A DNA stretch of 7,633 nucleotides from Alphaproteobacteria bacterium (GCA_023140905.1 JAGLKS010000165.1:1-7633), one strand, 5' to 3'; positions 1-6,728 are shown, counted from the first letter of the stretch. Translations and numbers: made by a program. Notes: generated from the sequence alone by a model not told the origin.

Positions 1-131
1 CTTTTTGCACCATCAAGAGTAACGTCAACCATTGTATAACTTATGTTCAGATCACGCTGACGGGCCATCGCTTTGAGCGTAGCGGTGGTCTTCATTTTGA
101 AGCTTTCCGGCTTTTCTTTAATTATGCCCAT
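1..131 (-). CDS. cobT: CobT, cobaltochelatase subunit, N-terminal fragment (cut by window edge)
   Basis: The minus-strand frame opens with ATG at 131 and runs off the left edge after 43 codons. It begins MGIIKEKPESFKMKTTATLK and continues AMARQRDLNISYT, which resembles the CobT N-terminus (a threonine-rich stretch, then an R/K-A-M/I-A helix and a short beta strand). In the family, CobT carries a C-terminal VWA-type domain and works with the AAA+ subunit CobS to drive cobalt insertion by CobN into hydrogenobyrinate a,c-diamide. The VWA/MIDAS part lies outside the window. The gene starts 28 bases after the cobS stop on the same strand, which supports both the identity and an operon. No strong ribosome binding site is seen before this ATG. 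The reading frame is open upstream into cobS, so an earlier non-ATG start cannot be excluded. The ATG at 136 is out of frame and stops at once. Confidence 0.8.
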   Translation of the reverse strand, partial: MGIIKEKPESFKMKTTATLKAMARQRDLNISYTMVDVTLDGAK

Positions 132-159
132 AGCATACTTGTCTTTCAGGCTTATGAAA

Positions 160-1251
160 CTATTCTTCCGATACAACGATATTTGTTATGGCATGACGCG
201 GTAGCTCTATGCCAAAGCAGCGTTGATAATATTCTGCAATAATCGGGCGCTCAGCTTCGTCACATTTATTCAAAAAGGCAACGCGAAAAGCTTGCTCGCG
301 GTCATTATTGAATATTAGCATATTTTCTGCCCAAGCTATGACTGTGCGCGGAGACATCAATGTAGAAAGATCTCCATTGACAAAACCTTCACGTGTCAGA
401 TTAGCAAGAGTAACCATTTTATCAATAGTGTCGCGGCCTTCTTCACTATCAAGATATGGTATTTTAGCAAGCACAATGGCAGCTTCTTCAGCATGAGGAA
501 GATAATTCAGCGTGGTTACAATATTCCAGCGGTCCATCTGGCCTTGGTTAATCTGATGGGTTCCGTGATAAAGCCCGGTTGTATCTCCTAAACCGATTGT
601 ATTACTGGTCGCGAATAAGCGAAAAGCAGGATGTGGCCGGATTACAAGATTCTGGTCAAGCAGTGTTAGTTTTCCTTCCGCTTCAAGGATACGCTGAATA
701 ACAAACATTACATCCGGTCGGCCTGCATCATATTCATCAAAGACAAGGGCTACTGGATTTTGGATAGACCAAGGCAGAAGACCTTCTTTCCATTGCGTGA
801 TTTGTTTTCCTTCTTGCAGGACAATGGTGTCTTTACCAATTAAATCAATACGGCTGACATGGCTGTCCAGATTAATCCGTACGCAAGGCCATTTCAACCG
901 TGCGGCAACTTGTTCTATATGGGTAGATTTGCCAGTGCCGTGATAGCCTTGAATCATGACGCGGCGATTATGAACAAAACCGGCAAGGATAGCCATTGTG
1001 GTTTCATAGTCAAAGCGGTATGTCGGATCAATATCAGGCACGTTTGGTGTGTCTTCGCTAAATCCGGGAATATCCCAGTCCAGATCAATACCAAAAGTTT
1101 CCCGCGCATTATATTTTGTGTCGGGAATAGATGTGTATTTCCCTTCTTTGGCTTTAATTTGGGTGATGCTGAAAGACATGCTGCGATCAGCTTCTTTATC
1201 TTTATCCAAGGTGTCTGTACCACGCTCACTAATATATTGTGTATTACTCAT
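160..1251 (-). CDS. cobS: CobS, AAA+ ATPase subunit of aerobic cobaltochelatase
   Basis: This is a MoxR-like AAA+ ATPase that powers cobalt insertion in the aerobic cobalamin pathway together with CobT and CobN. Numbering from the ATG at 1254, the Walker A motif GYHGTGKST is at 103-111, Walker B ALVFDEYD at 169-176, and a sensor-1 asparagine at N218 in FATSNT. The segments [20 protein letters not shown] and [18 protein letters not shown] are close to what I recall of CobS. Two tandem ATGs exist. AAAAGGG sits one base from the ATG at 1254 but four bases from the one at 1251, so I choose 1251 (363 residues). The protein is about 30 residues longer than the roughly 330 usual for the family. The extra N-terminus (residues 1-40) is polar and charged, and Met26 is a less likely alternative start without a clear ribosome binding site. 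It lies 19 bases after the J-domain gene and 28 before cobT. Confidence 0.95.
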   Translation of the reverse strand: MSNTQYISERGTDTLDKDKEADRSMSFSITQIKAKEGKYTSIPDTKYNARETFGIDLDWDIPGFSEDTPNVPDIDPTYRFDYETTMAILAGFVHNRRVMIQGYHGTGKSTHIEQVAARLKWPCVRINLDSHVSRIDLIGKDTIVLQEGKQITQWKEGLLPWSIQNPVALVFDEYDAGRPDVMFVIQRILEAEGKLTLLDQNLVIRPHPAFRLFATSNTIGLGDTTGLYHGTHQINQGQMDRWNIVTTLNYLPHAEEAAIVLAKIPYLDSEEGRDTIDKMVTLANLTREGFVNGDLSTLMSPRTVIAWAENMLIFNNDREQAFRVAFLNKCDEAERPIIAEYYQRCFGIELPRHAITNIVVSEE

Positions 1252-1273
1252 CATACCCTTTTCATAGTTTGTT

Positions 1274-1897
1274 TTAAAGATTACGCTCTTTCAGCTTTGA
1301 GTATTCCTTAAAAGCCAACTTCAATATTGTATAGGACATATTGATCTTTTTGAGAAGCTCTTCAGAGTCCGGATCGTTTCTATTAAGATCAGGGTGATGT
1401 TTCTTTGCAAGATTTTTATAACGCGTTTTAACATCATCCAGCGTGATAGGCGGGTTTAGACCCATAAGAGCCAGAGCTTCATGTTCCGGTGTGTTTCCTT
1501 CGTTAAGAAAATTTGCCTCACTGTTATTGTGGTAAGTCCGGTGGGTAGAGTTATTTTCTGTGTCACCATAACAATAAGTTTTTTGTGCAGTTTCATATAA
1601 ATGTTCTTCTGCTGTGCCATTTGAATCATAGCGCCAAGTAGGGCGGTCGCCATAAATGCTGCTCATCACGTGCTCTTCAACTTCGCGACGCGACATACCG
1701 GAAAAGAAATCCCAAGCCTTGTTATATTCTTTTATGTGTTCTGTACAAAAATAATAATACTCATTTAGCCCTCTATGCTTTGGGGCTTTATGCTCGCCAT
1801 GGTTTGGGCAGCTCGGCATATCACAGGAGCGCTTTTGGTAGCGTCTTTGTGTGTCAGCATATTCGGGAGAGTTAGGTTTTAAAACGATTCTCGGCAT
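1274..1897 (-). CDS. J-domain (DnaJ-like) protein with N-terminal zinc-binding-type motif
   Basis: A C-terminal J domain covers about residues 143-200 (numbered from the GTG at 1906), with the diagnostic HPD at 171-173 in [14 protein letters not shown], followed by the helix [12 protein letters not shown] domains stimulate the Hsp70 (DnaK) ATPase. The N-terminal part has C28-x4-C33 and C54-x2-H57, likely a zinc site, around [18 protein letters not shown] and [15 protein letters not shown]. The middle (about 95-140) is polar and Asn/Thr-rich, probably disordered. I recall this Cys-motif plus J-domain arrangement next to cobS in many alphaproteobacteria. There is no G/F region and no DnaJ-type zinc-finger domain, so it is not DnaJ itself. 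The longest frame starts at GTG 1906. I prefer the ATG at 1897 (207 residues), because a TATAAT box just upstream would start transcription near 1900. It is probably the first gene of an operon with cobS and cobT. Confidence 0.9.
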   Translation of the reverse strand: MPRIVLKPNSPEYADTQRRYQKRSCDMPSCPNHGEHKAPKHRGLNEYYYFCTEHIKEYNKAWDFFSGMSRREVEEHVMSSIYGDRPTWRYDSNGTAEEHLYETAQKTYCYGDTENNSTHRTYHNNSEANFLNEGNTPEHEALALMGLNPPITLDDVKTRYKNLAKKHHPDLNRNDPDSEELLKKINMSYTILKLAFKEYSKLKERNL

Positions 1898-1906
1898 AAT
1901 AGACAC

Positions 1907-1912
1907 ATTATA
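1907..1912 (-). promoter_or_regulatory. Candidate -10 element for the J-domain/cobS/cobT operon
   Basis: On the minus strand these bases read TATAAT, a perfect sigma-70 -10 hexamer. A start 6-7 bases downstream would fall near 1900, leaving about 3 bases before the ATG at 1897, that is, a leaderless or nearly leaderless mRNA. No ribosome binding site precedes that ATG, which fits. There is no good -35 box: TTTTTG lies at 17-base spacing. A T-rich tract on this strand (about 1931-1945) lies just upstream. Confidence 0.5.
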
Positions 1913-2198
1913 TAAAGGATATGTGGCTGCAAAAAAAGAAAAAAATGAGTTGTTTTGATATATAAAAATAGTTGTTTTTCCATTATGTAAGGACAGTATC
2001 TTATGGTTGTATTAATCATCACCGCACACTGCTGTATGCAATTAATTTTATTACCATATGTCGATAATAATTGCTACAACACCGAATTATGAAAATAAAT
2101 GATGCAGCGCACAAATATAGTCACATAATGGTTTATTAGAATAAATAGAAATAACTTCCTAATTTTTATGAAAAAACAAAAACACCAATCCTATGGTT
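1913..2198. other. AT-rich intergenic region between divergent genes
   Basis: About 290 bases with no supported gene; the longest plus-strand reading from an ATG (2089) ends after 16 codons. It is markedly more AT-rich than the neighbouring genes, with an A-rich tract at about 1931-1945. The 11-base sequence TATGGTTGTAT at 2002-2012 recurs with one change (TATGGTTGCAT) at 2192-2202, and a shorter related ATGGTTTATTA lies at 2128-2138. I see no hairpin strong enough to be a terminator and no recognisable structured RNA. It presumably holds the divergent promoters. Confidence 0.6.
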
Positions 2199-2225
2199 GC
2201 ATATTATATTAATATGCTATAGCAT
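2199..2225. promoter_or_regulatory. Overlapping palindromes, candidate operator for the RHH gene
   Basis: Bases 2199-2217 form a perfect inverted repeat with 8-base arms (GCATATTA / TAATATGC) and a 3-base centre. Overlapping its right arm, 2214-2225 is a perfect 12-base palindrome, ATGCTATAGCAT. Together they lie 46-72 bases before the ATG of the ribbon-helix-helix gene at 2271, where its promoter should be. A TATAAC hexamer at 2243-2248 could be its -10, which would put the 12-base palindrome over the -35 region. RHH dimers commonly bind short palindromic repeats in their own promoters, so autoregulation is plausible but is inference. Confidence 0.5.
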
Positions 2226-2270
2226 GTGTTCCAAGTTAATTTTATAACAACGTTTTGTGTGGGGACGTTT

Positions 2271-2681
2271 ATGGATAATGATTTATCATCAAACTCTGAT
2301 GGCGATGTTGACAACAAAATTTGTCAGGCAGGTCGAAGCTCTTTAGTAAGTAGAAATATCACTATATTTGGTCGTAGAACATCTATTAGATTAGAGCCGG
2401 AAATGTGGGTTGCACTTAATGATATTGCGGGTAGAGAGAAGTGCTCTGTTCATGATGTTTGTAGTCTTGTTTATGTGCGCAAGAATTCGCTGACATCTTT
2501 AACAGCAGCAATTCGAGTGTTCTTAATGCTCTATTATAGAGCTGCTGCAACGGATACTGGTCATAAAGAAGCTGGACATGGTGATTTTAGTATCATGAAG
2601 CAGCGAGCACGTATTTCTGATAAAAGCTTTTTTGAAAAAAGCCCAGCTCGGCAGATGCGTAAAACTGCGACAGCTGCATAA
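2271..2681 (+). CDS. Ribbon-helix-helix (RHH_4-like) DNA-binding protein
   Basis: A 136-residue protein with one ribbon-helix-helix core at about residues 28-90: the strand RNITIFGRRTSIRLEPEMW, a first helix (WVALNDIAGREK), then SVHDVCSLVYV, and a closing NSLTSLTAAIRVFLMLYYR. This order matches what I recall of the RHH_4 family common in alphaproteobacteria. The N-terminal 27 residues are acidic and polar. The C-terminal tail (about 105-136) is basic and low in hydrophobics, probably disordered. The frame is open back to a GTG at 2226, but ATG 2271 is preceded by GGGGA at 2261-2265 with 5-base spacing and starts with MDNDL, so I choose it. It is likely a transcriptional regulator; its targets are unknown. 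The palindromes just upstream suggest self-control. It is divergent from the J-domain gene and convergent with accA, only 19 bases from the accA stop. Confidence 0.85.
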   Translation: MDNDLSSNSDGDVDNKICQAGRSSLVSRNITIFGRRTSIRLEPEMWVALNDIAGREKCSVHDVCSLVYVRKNSLTSLTAAIRVFLMLYYRAAATDTGHKEAGHGDFSIMKQRARISDKSFFEKSPARQMRKTATAA

Positions 2682-2700
2682 AACTGTGAATGGATGATTG

Positions 2701-3648
2701 CTAAAGTACACGGCCAAATTTCAAAAACTTATCTCTACGTTTTTTCATCATTGTTGTGCGGTCCCATGGAGTAAGCTCGTTTAGAGCTTTCTTGATTTGG
2801 GCTGCGACAGATTTAATCATAGCTTCTTTGTTACGATGTGCTCCACCGATAGGTTCAGAGATAATTCCATCGATTAGTTTTAGTTCTTTCAGGTCTTGTG
2901 CTGTAAGCTTGAGAGCATTGGCGGCTTCTTTTGCATAAGATCTATCGCGCCACAGAATAGAGGCGCATCCTTCTGGTGAAATCACTGAATAAGTTGAATG
3001 TTCAAGCATGTAAACTTTATCTGCTACAGCAATAGCAATAGCTCCACCTGATCCGCCTTCACCAATGATAACAGAAATGATTGGAACATCTGTTCTAAAG
3101 CAGGTTTCAATAGATTTTGCGATAGCTTCGGATTGGCCGCGTTCCTCTGCCCCAACGCCAGGATATGCGCCTGCTGTGTCAACTAAAGTAATAACCGGAA
3201 GCTGAAATTGGCTTGCCATATTCATAAGGCGTTGTGCTTTACGGTATCCTTCCGGGCGCGCCATCCCGAAATTATGCTTAATGCGGCTTTGGGTATCATA
3301 GCCTTTTTCGTGCCCCATAATAATGCATGAACGACCATTGAAACGACCTAGTCCACCTATTAACGCTTGATCTTCTGCAAAACAGCGGTCTCCAGCTAAA
3401 GGCATGAAGTTTTCGATCATACCTTCTATGTAATCGCGCATATGAGGTCGTTCCTGATGGCGTGCAACCTGAACTTTTTGTTCTGCTGTTAGTTTGCTAT
3501 ATGTTGCTCTTAAAAGGCGGTCAGCCTTGTTTTGCATACGAAAGATTTCTTCTGCGATATTGATTTGCGAATCACTATTAACGTGACGCAATTCGGTAAT
3601 TTTACCTTCTAGTTCCAGAATCGGTTTTTCAAAATCTAACTGGCTCAT
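2701..3648 (-). CDS. accA: Acetyl-CoA carboxylase carboxyltransferase subunit alpha
   Basis: AccA pairs with AccD to move the carboxyl group from carboxybiotin-BCCP to acetyl-CoA, giving malonyl-CoA for fatty acid synthesis in the cytoplasm. The 315-residue length is normal and the protein is intact. Visible family signatures are PEGYRKAQRLMNMASQF (132-148), LVDTAGAYPGVGAEERGQ (155-172), the oxyanion-type glycine loop GEGGSGGAIAI (196-206), and SVISPEGCASILWRD (221-235). The N-terminal helix LDFEKPILELEGKITEL is also typical. ATG 3648 has GAGG two bases upstream and AGGG a little further, so initiation is reasonable though tightly spaced. It lies downstream of xerD on the same strand, 82 bases away, with an inverted repeat in that gap, so it may be only partly cotranscribed with xerD. 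Confidence 0.97.
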   Translation of the reverse strand: MSQLDFEKPILELEGKITELRHVNSDSQINIAEEIFRMQNKADRLLRATYSKLTAEQKVQVARHQERPHMRDYIEGMIENFMPLAGDRCFAEDQALIGGLGRFNGRSCIIMGHEKGYDTQSRIKHNFGMARPEGYRKAQRLMNMASQFQLPVITLVDTAGAYPGVGAEERGQSEAIAKSIETCFRTDVPIISVIIGEGGSGGAIAIAVADKVYMLEHSTYSVISPEGCASILWRDRSYAKEAANALKLTAQDLKELKLIDGIISEPIGGAHRNKEAMIKSVAAQIKKALNELTPWDRTTMMKKRRDKFLKFGRVL

Positions 3649-3670
3649 AGCCTCATACCCTAGTTGTATA

Positions 3671-3711
3671 AAACATGGCGTATTGCTTAATGTGCATTTT
3701 GCGCCATGTTT
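3671..3711 (-). terminator. Inverted repeat between xerD and accA, possible terminator or regulatory hairpin
   Basis: The arms AAACATGGCG (3671-3680) and CGCCATGTTT (3702-3711) are perfect 10-base complements around a 21-base AT-rich loop. Read on the minus strand, the stem ends in GTTTTATAC, so a short U run follows, as in a weak intrinsic terminator for xerD. The U run is short and the loop long, and accA downstream would then need its own promoter, for which I find no convincing -35/-10 pair. It could instead be an operator or an RNA-processing hairpin. Confidence 0.45.
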
Positions 3712-3730
3712 GTTATTTGGTATTTATGAT

Positions 3731-4732
3731 TTACTTTTTTGTTCCGGTTTTTGATAGAGGATGTTTTTCCTCAACCGTTTTCTTCACATCTTCATTTAGG
3801 ATATGTGTGTAGATTTGCGTTGTCGCAATATCAGCATGTCCCAGCATTTTCTGCACAGAGCGTAAGTCGGCACCGTTATTAAGCAGATGTGTTGCAAAAG
3901 CGTGGCGAAGTACGTGCGGGCTAACACGGCCATCATCAATTTTAGCTCTTTTTGCCAGATCTTTCAGGAGCTGGGCAAAACGTTGTCGTGTCAAGTGTCC
4001 ACTCAAAGATGTTTTTGAAGGGAACAACCATTTATCCTGTGCAGAAGAGCTGTAATTACTGCTTTGAGAAATGTGTTGTTTGCGTACATCAAGATATTTT
4101 TTCAAAGCATTTTGTGCCGGTGTGGAAAGAGGAACCATACGTTCGCGGCCACCTTTTCCTTCTACAATCAGGTGATTAGAGTTTTTGCCAATCGCTGAAA
4201 GCGGAAGACCCACAAGCTCAGATACACGAAGTCCTGTTGCATAGAGCATTTCGATTAAGCATATGAGGCGTGTGCCTTCTGCCGTGTCTTTTGCACTAGC
4301 TGTTTTGATAAGGGCCTCAACTTCTGCTTCTGATAAAGTTTTTGGCAAAGAACGACCTTGTTTTGGACTTTCAATTGTTGATGTCGGATCGTCTTCGCGC
4401 ACGCCTTCAGATACAAGATAACGGAAAAACTGGCGTAATGCAGACAAGCGACGTGCGACTGTGCGAACCGCGATTTTACCATTACTGGTAATTTTTGTGT
4501 TCGCCTTATTATTTAGATCTTTTAGATAATCCTTAAGGTCATCAGTTGATGCTTTATCAATTTCTACATTTTTGTTTTTGCGAAGAAATAAACTTACATC
4601 GGCTAAATCACGCCAATACGCTTGACGGGTGTTCATTGCGGCACCGCGCTCAGTTGTAAGCATATCAAGAAATGCATCAACGAGAGGATGCAAATCCGGT
4701 TTGGGCAATGCTGGACGGCCTGGTCTTGCCAT
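3731..4732 (-). CDS. xerD: Tyrosine recombinase XerD
   Basis: XerD and XerC resolve chromosome dimers at dif under FtsK control. The 333-residue protein has the N-terminal SAM-like core-binding domain (about 14-110, including TRQAYWRDLADVSLFL and LSALRQFFRYLVSEG) and a complete catalytic domain. The expected residues are all present: R169 (ATGLRVSEL), K193 (EGKGGRERMVPL), H273 and R276 (SPHVLRHAFATHLL), H299 (LGHADI) and the nucleophile Y308 (TQIYTHI). It is slightly longer than the usual 300 or so residues, owing to a proline-rich N-terminus, a polar insert near 220-233 (SQSSNYSSSAQDK) and a lysine-rich tail. ATG 4732 has a strong AAGGAGA at 4738-4744 with good spacing. I call XerD rather than XerC from its place next to accA and near aroK/aroB, an order I recall from alphaproteobacteria. 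It is the third gene of the run, 39 bases after the secreted protein. Confidence 0.9.
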   Translation of the reverse strand: MARPGRPALPKPDLHPLVDAFLDMLTTERGAAMNTRQAYWRDLADVSLFLRKNKNVEIDKASTDDLKDYLKDLNNKANTKITSNGKIAVRTVARRLSALRQFFRYLVSEGVREDDPTSTIESPKQGRSLPKTLSEAEVEALIKTASAKDTAEGTRLICLIEMLYATGLRVSELVGLPLSAIGKNSNHLIVEGKGGRERMVPLSTPAQNALKKYLDVRKQHISQSSNYSSSAQDKWLFPSKTSLSGHLTRQRFAQLLKDLAKRAKIDDGRVSPHVLRHAFATHLLNNGADLRSVQKMLGHADIATTQIYTHILNEDVKKTVEEKHPLSKTGTKK

Positions 4733-4737
4733 GTTTA

Positions 4738-4744
4738 TCTCCTT
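4738..4744 (-). promoter_or_regulatory. Strong ribosome binding site of xerD
   Basis: The minus strand reads AAGGAGA with the GGAG core 6 bases before ATG 4732, the best Shine-Dalgarno match in the window. It fixes the xerD start. It also contrasts with the two genes upstream in the same run, which have no clear site, suggesting that xerD is translated independently of them. Confidence 0.85.
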
Positions 4745-4771
4745 AGTTTTTAGTCTTGTTAATCTTCAGTC

Positions 4772-6556
4772 TTACAGACTTCCACCTGTTTCCATCACAG
4801 TTTGTGCTATGATGTGGTCGGGTAGAGTTCTTATACTTACATTACTCAAAGCCGATGCAATATCAGCTATAGTCCCTATATATACGTCCTTTTTATCTAT
4901 CTCACTCAATATATGAGCCGATAGGAGCAAAGATACGCTTATATTCTGATTCTCACTGGCTTGTTTCAAAGCATTCGAAACATAATAGGGAGGCATTGTA
5001 TACCTCTTATTGGTTGCCAAGTCAAAACCATTTACACCATTAATGTGCACTTTATCACCATCATTAACGGTGTTGCTACTATTTTCTATAATATTTATTA
5101 TGTCTTTGGCAAGAGGTGAATGCAAAGAAGCACTATATATATATGTATAGATTTTATCCTGAATAGAGCGTTTACTATTTTTACTTAACAAAAACAATGA
5201 GATAATCAGCTTTTCTCGCATTTCATATTTGCGTAAAGTTTTTGGTGTGTGCATTTTAAGTAAATCTTTTATCCATGTTTTGGATATGTGTTCCGGTATG
5301 TATAGATATAATGGAGCAAGAGACAAGGCTGTTTCAAGAGAAATGTCTTCACCTATAGTCATTTTACTGATAGCTGGCAGAAAAGGAATTAAGAGTTTAT
5401 CAGAATATTTATGTGCCAGTACTATGGCCTGAGATATTTTTTCTGTACGGCCTGTTCCCGACCATTTGCCGGAAGTCTCATCGTAAAGATTTGCCAATAT
5501 GTATAAATCGTGTGTTTCTTTAGAAAATTGCTGTTGTTGGTCTTGGTCTTTTGCTTCTTTTTGTTGTGCCAAAAGCTTTTTATAAAACCCTGTCATAGCT
5601 TCAGGTTGCTTGATGTCGTAATTGGTAGCAGCACCAAGGAGAAGCGCTTTTTGCATAAGGCTTAAGTGTTCTGTGGGTTGTGTTAGAAGCGGAGCTATAT
5701 GTTGTGGCGGGATGGTTATTATTGTCTCAGCGGTGATGTAACCAAGTGTGAGCCGGCCTTCTGCGGTGAGAATAGCGCGCTCTATTGTGCTTAATGCTGT
5801 AAAGCTTTCCGGTTCATATTGAAAGCTGTAATCAGGTGATTCCAATAAGGATTTTATAATGGGGAGTCCATCAATATCCTTGATTGCGGCTGTTTTGACT
5901 CCATCATTTGTATGAGGTAGCGATGCCTCGCAATAAGCATCTAGTTGTGTCCAAAATGGTATATTTTTAAAACGCGGTATAACTGTTTTCACTTCAAGAC
6001 AAGCCAGACCTTTTTGCCGATTAAGAAGCATAGCATAAACACCGGCGCGTATTGTCGGTTCATCAAGTATGTTATCCGATGCTTTTTGGTAAAGCTCGAA
6101 GGATTCCTGAATATAACCGAGATCTAATAAAGCGTTGAGTCGCAGGGTTAATAAATCTTCTCCGGGAATTATGGGCGTGTCTTGTATTAAGGCAGATATA
6201 TCTGTTTGGGTCAGAAGAAAATTCTTAATCGCCGGACGCATGACAATCCAGTTGCTTTGTTTCAGGCCTTTTAATAAAGGTGTAAGTTGTGAGCGGTTTG
6301 TATGATGGTATACACCACTGCCGTAACTTTCTTCGTCTTGCATGTCCAGAAGGCCAAGCGATTCCGTGGTTGTGTAATCAACAATATAATCGGTTGTTGT
6401 GATGGGAAGGGCTTCAACAGGCGCTTGCTGATCTTGTTGGGCATGCGTGGCAAGAGGGTTGCATATCAGGATAATTGATATGGCGCATAACAATAAAAAC
6501 ATCCGGTTATATTGGCAAAATTGTAACCGTGACGGTTTGGCATATATGTCATTCAT
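4772..6556 (-). CDS. Secreted (periplasmic) helical-repeat protein of unknown function
   Basis: I do not recognise a named family. The 594-residue protein starts with a Sec-type signal: a basic n-region (K7, R10, R18), a hydrophobic core MFLLLCAISIILI at 19-31, and a likely cleavage site THA|QQ after A39. The rest is predominantly helical. Residues about 133-215 (DLLTLRLNALLDLGYIQESF and onward) look like TPR/Sel1-type helical hairpins, with C186 and C209 able to form a disulfide after export. A glutamine-rich stretch (KDQDQQQQFSK) lies in the middle. The C-terminus (SNVSIRTLPDHIIAQTVMET) is another amphipathic helix. From memory, long uncharacterised proteins of this style sit upstream of xerD in other alphaproteobacteria. 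ATG 6556 lies only 4 bases after the stop of the small membrane protein and has no ribosome binding site, so translational coupling is likely. Met19 is a poorer start because it would remove the basic n-region. Confidence 0.85.
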   Translation of the reverse strand: MNDIYAKPSRLQFCQYNRMFLLLCAISIILICNPLATHAQQDQQAPVEALPITTTDYIVDYTTTESLGLLDMQDEESYGSGVYHHTNRSQLTPLLKGLKQSNWIVMRPAIKNFLLTQTDISALIQDTPIIPGEDLLTLRLNALLDLGYIQESFELYQKASDNILDEPTIRAGVYAMLLNRQKGLACLEVKTVIPRFKNIPFWTQLDAYCEASLPHTNDGVKTAAIKDIDGLPIIKSLLESPDYSFQYEPESFTALSTIERAILTAEGRLTLGYITAETIITIPPQHIAPLLTQPTEHLSLMQKALLLGAATNYDIKQPEAMTGFYKKLLAQQKEAKDQDQQQQFSKETHDLYILANLYDETSGKWSGTGRTEKISQAIVLAHKYSDKLLIPFLPAISKMTIGEDISLETALSLAPLYLYIPEHISKTWIKDLLKMHTPKTLRKYEMREKLIISLFLLSKNSKRSIQDKIYTYIYSASLHSPLAKDIINIIENSSNTVNDGDKVHINGVNGFDLATNKRYTMPPYYVSNALKQASENQNISVSLLLSAHILSEIDKKDVYIGTIADIASALSNVSIRTLPDHIIAQTVMETGGSL

Positions 6557-6560
6557 TTTT

Positions 6561-6728
6561 TTATTTATCAGTTAGTATGGTTTCATTCGGGATAGTTTTT
6601 ACAACAGAATGCTGCGGTATTTCTACATCTCTAATCATAACCAGAGCCGTGATCCCCACGATAAAAAGTACAAAAACGGTAAGAAATATTTTTATAATCA
6701 GGTCCATGAGAGGCATCTTTACGTTCAT
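6561..6728 (-). CDS. Small single-pass membrane protein, 55 residues
   Basis: A minus-strand reading frame from ATG 6728 to TAA 6561. It encodes a short N-terminus (MNVKMPLMD), one hydrophobic helix at about 9-32 (LIIKIFLTVFVLFIVGITAL), then a polar tail with RDVEIPQ and KTIPNE. Three things support a real gene: the codons form a textbook transmembrane segment followed by a proline-containing periplasmic tail, the stop lies 4 bases before the start of the large secreted protein, and I recall similar short proteins with a D-I-P...V-x-K-x-I/L-P-N tail upstream of xerD-linked genes in alphaproteobacteria. The function is unknown; it may be an inner-membrane partner of the secreted protein. Met5 (6716) and Met8 (6707) are alternative starts, and none has a clear ribosome binding site. 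The basic residue before the helix is K4, and R33 follows it, so orientation is uncertain. Confidence 0.75.
   Translation of the reverse strand: MNVKMPLMDLIIKIFLTVFVLFIVGITALVMIRDVEIPQHSVVKTIPNETILTDK

Noticed and set aside
859..1311. 150-codon plus-strand open frame opposite cobS
   Set aside because: It lies opposite the conserved AAA+ region and has no family resemblance; it is a shadow of the coding strand.
2089..2139. 16-codon frame from ATG 2089 in the intergenic region
   Set aside because: No ribosome binding site, no recognisable composition, and a length expected by chance.
2626..2642. Perfect 17-base palindrome GCTTTTTT-G-AAAAAAGC near the end of the RHH gene
   Set aside because: It is inside the coding sequence, has a one-base centre and is almost all A/T, so it would make a poor terminator hairpin. 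The convergent RHH and accA genes show no convincing terminator in their 19-base gap.
3731..4732. Tyrosine recombinase read as a phage or island integrase
   Set aside because: Length, domain layout and the neighbours accA and aroK/aroB fit housekeeping XerD. There is no tRNA, attachment-site repeat or phage gene nearby.
4768..4780. Short hairpin AGTCT-TAC-AGACT at the stop of the secreted protein gene
   Set aside because: Five-base arms with a three-base loop and no U run; too weak to call a terminator.
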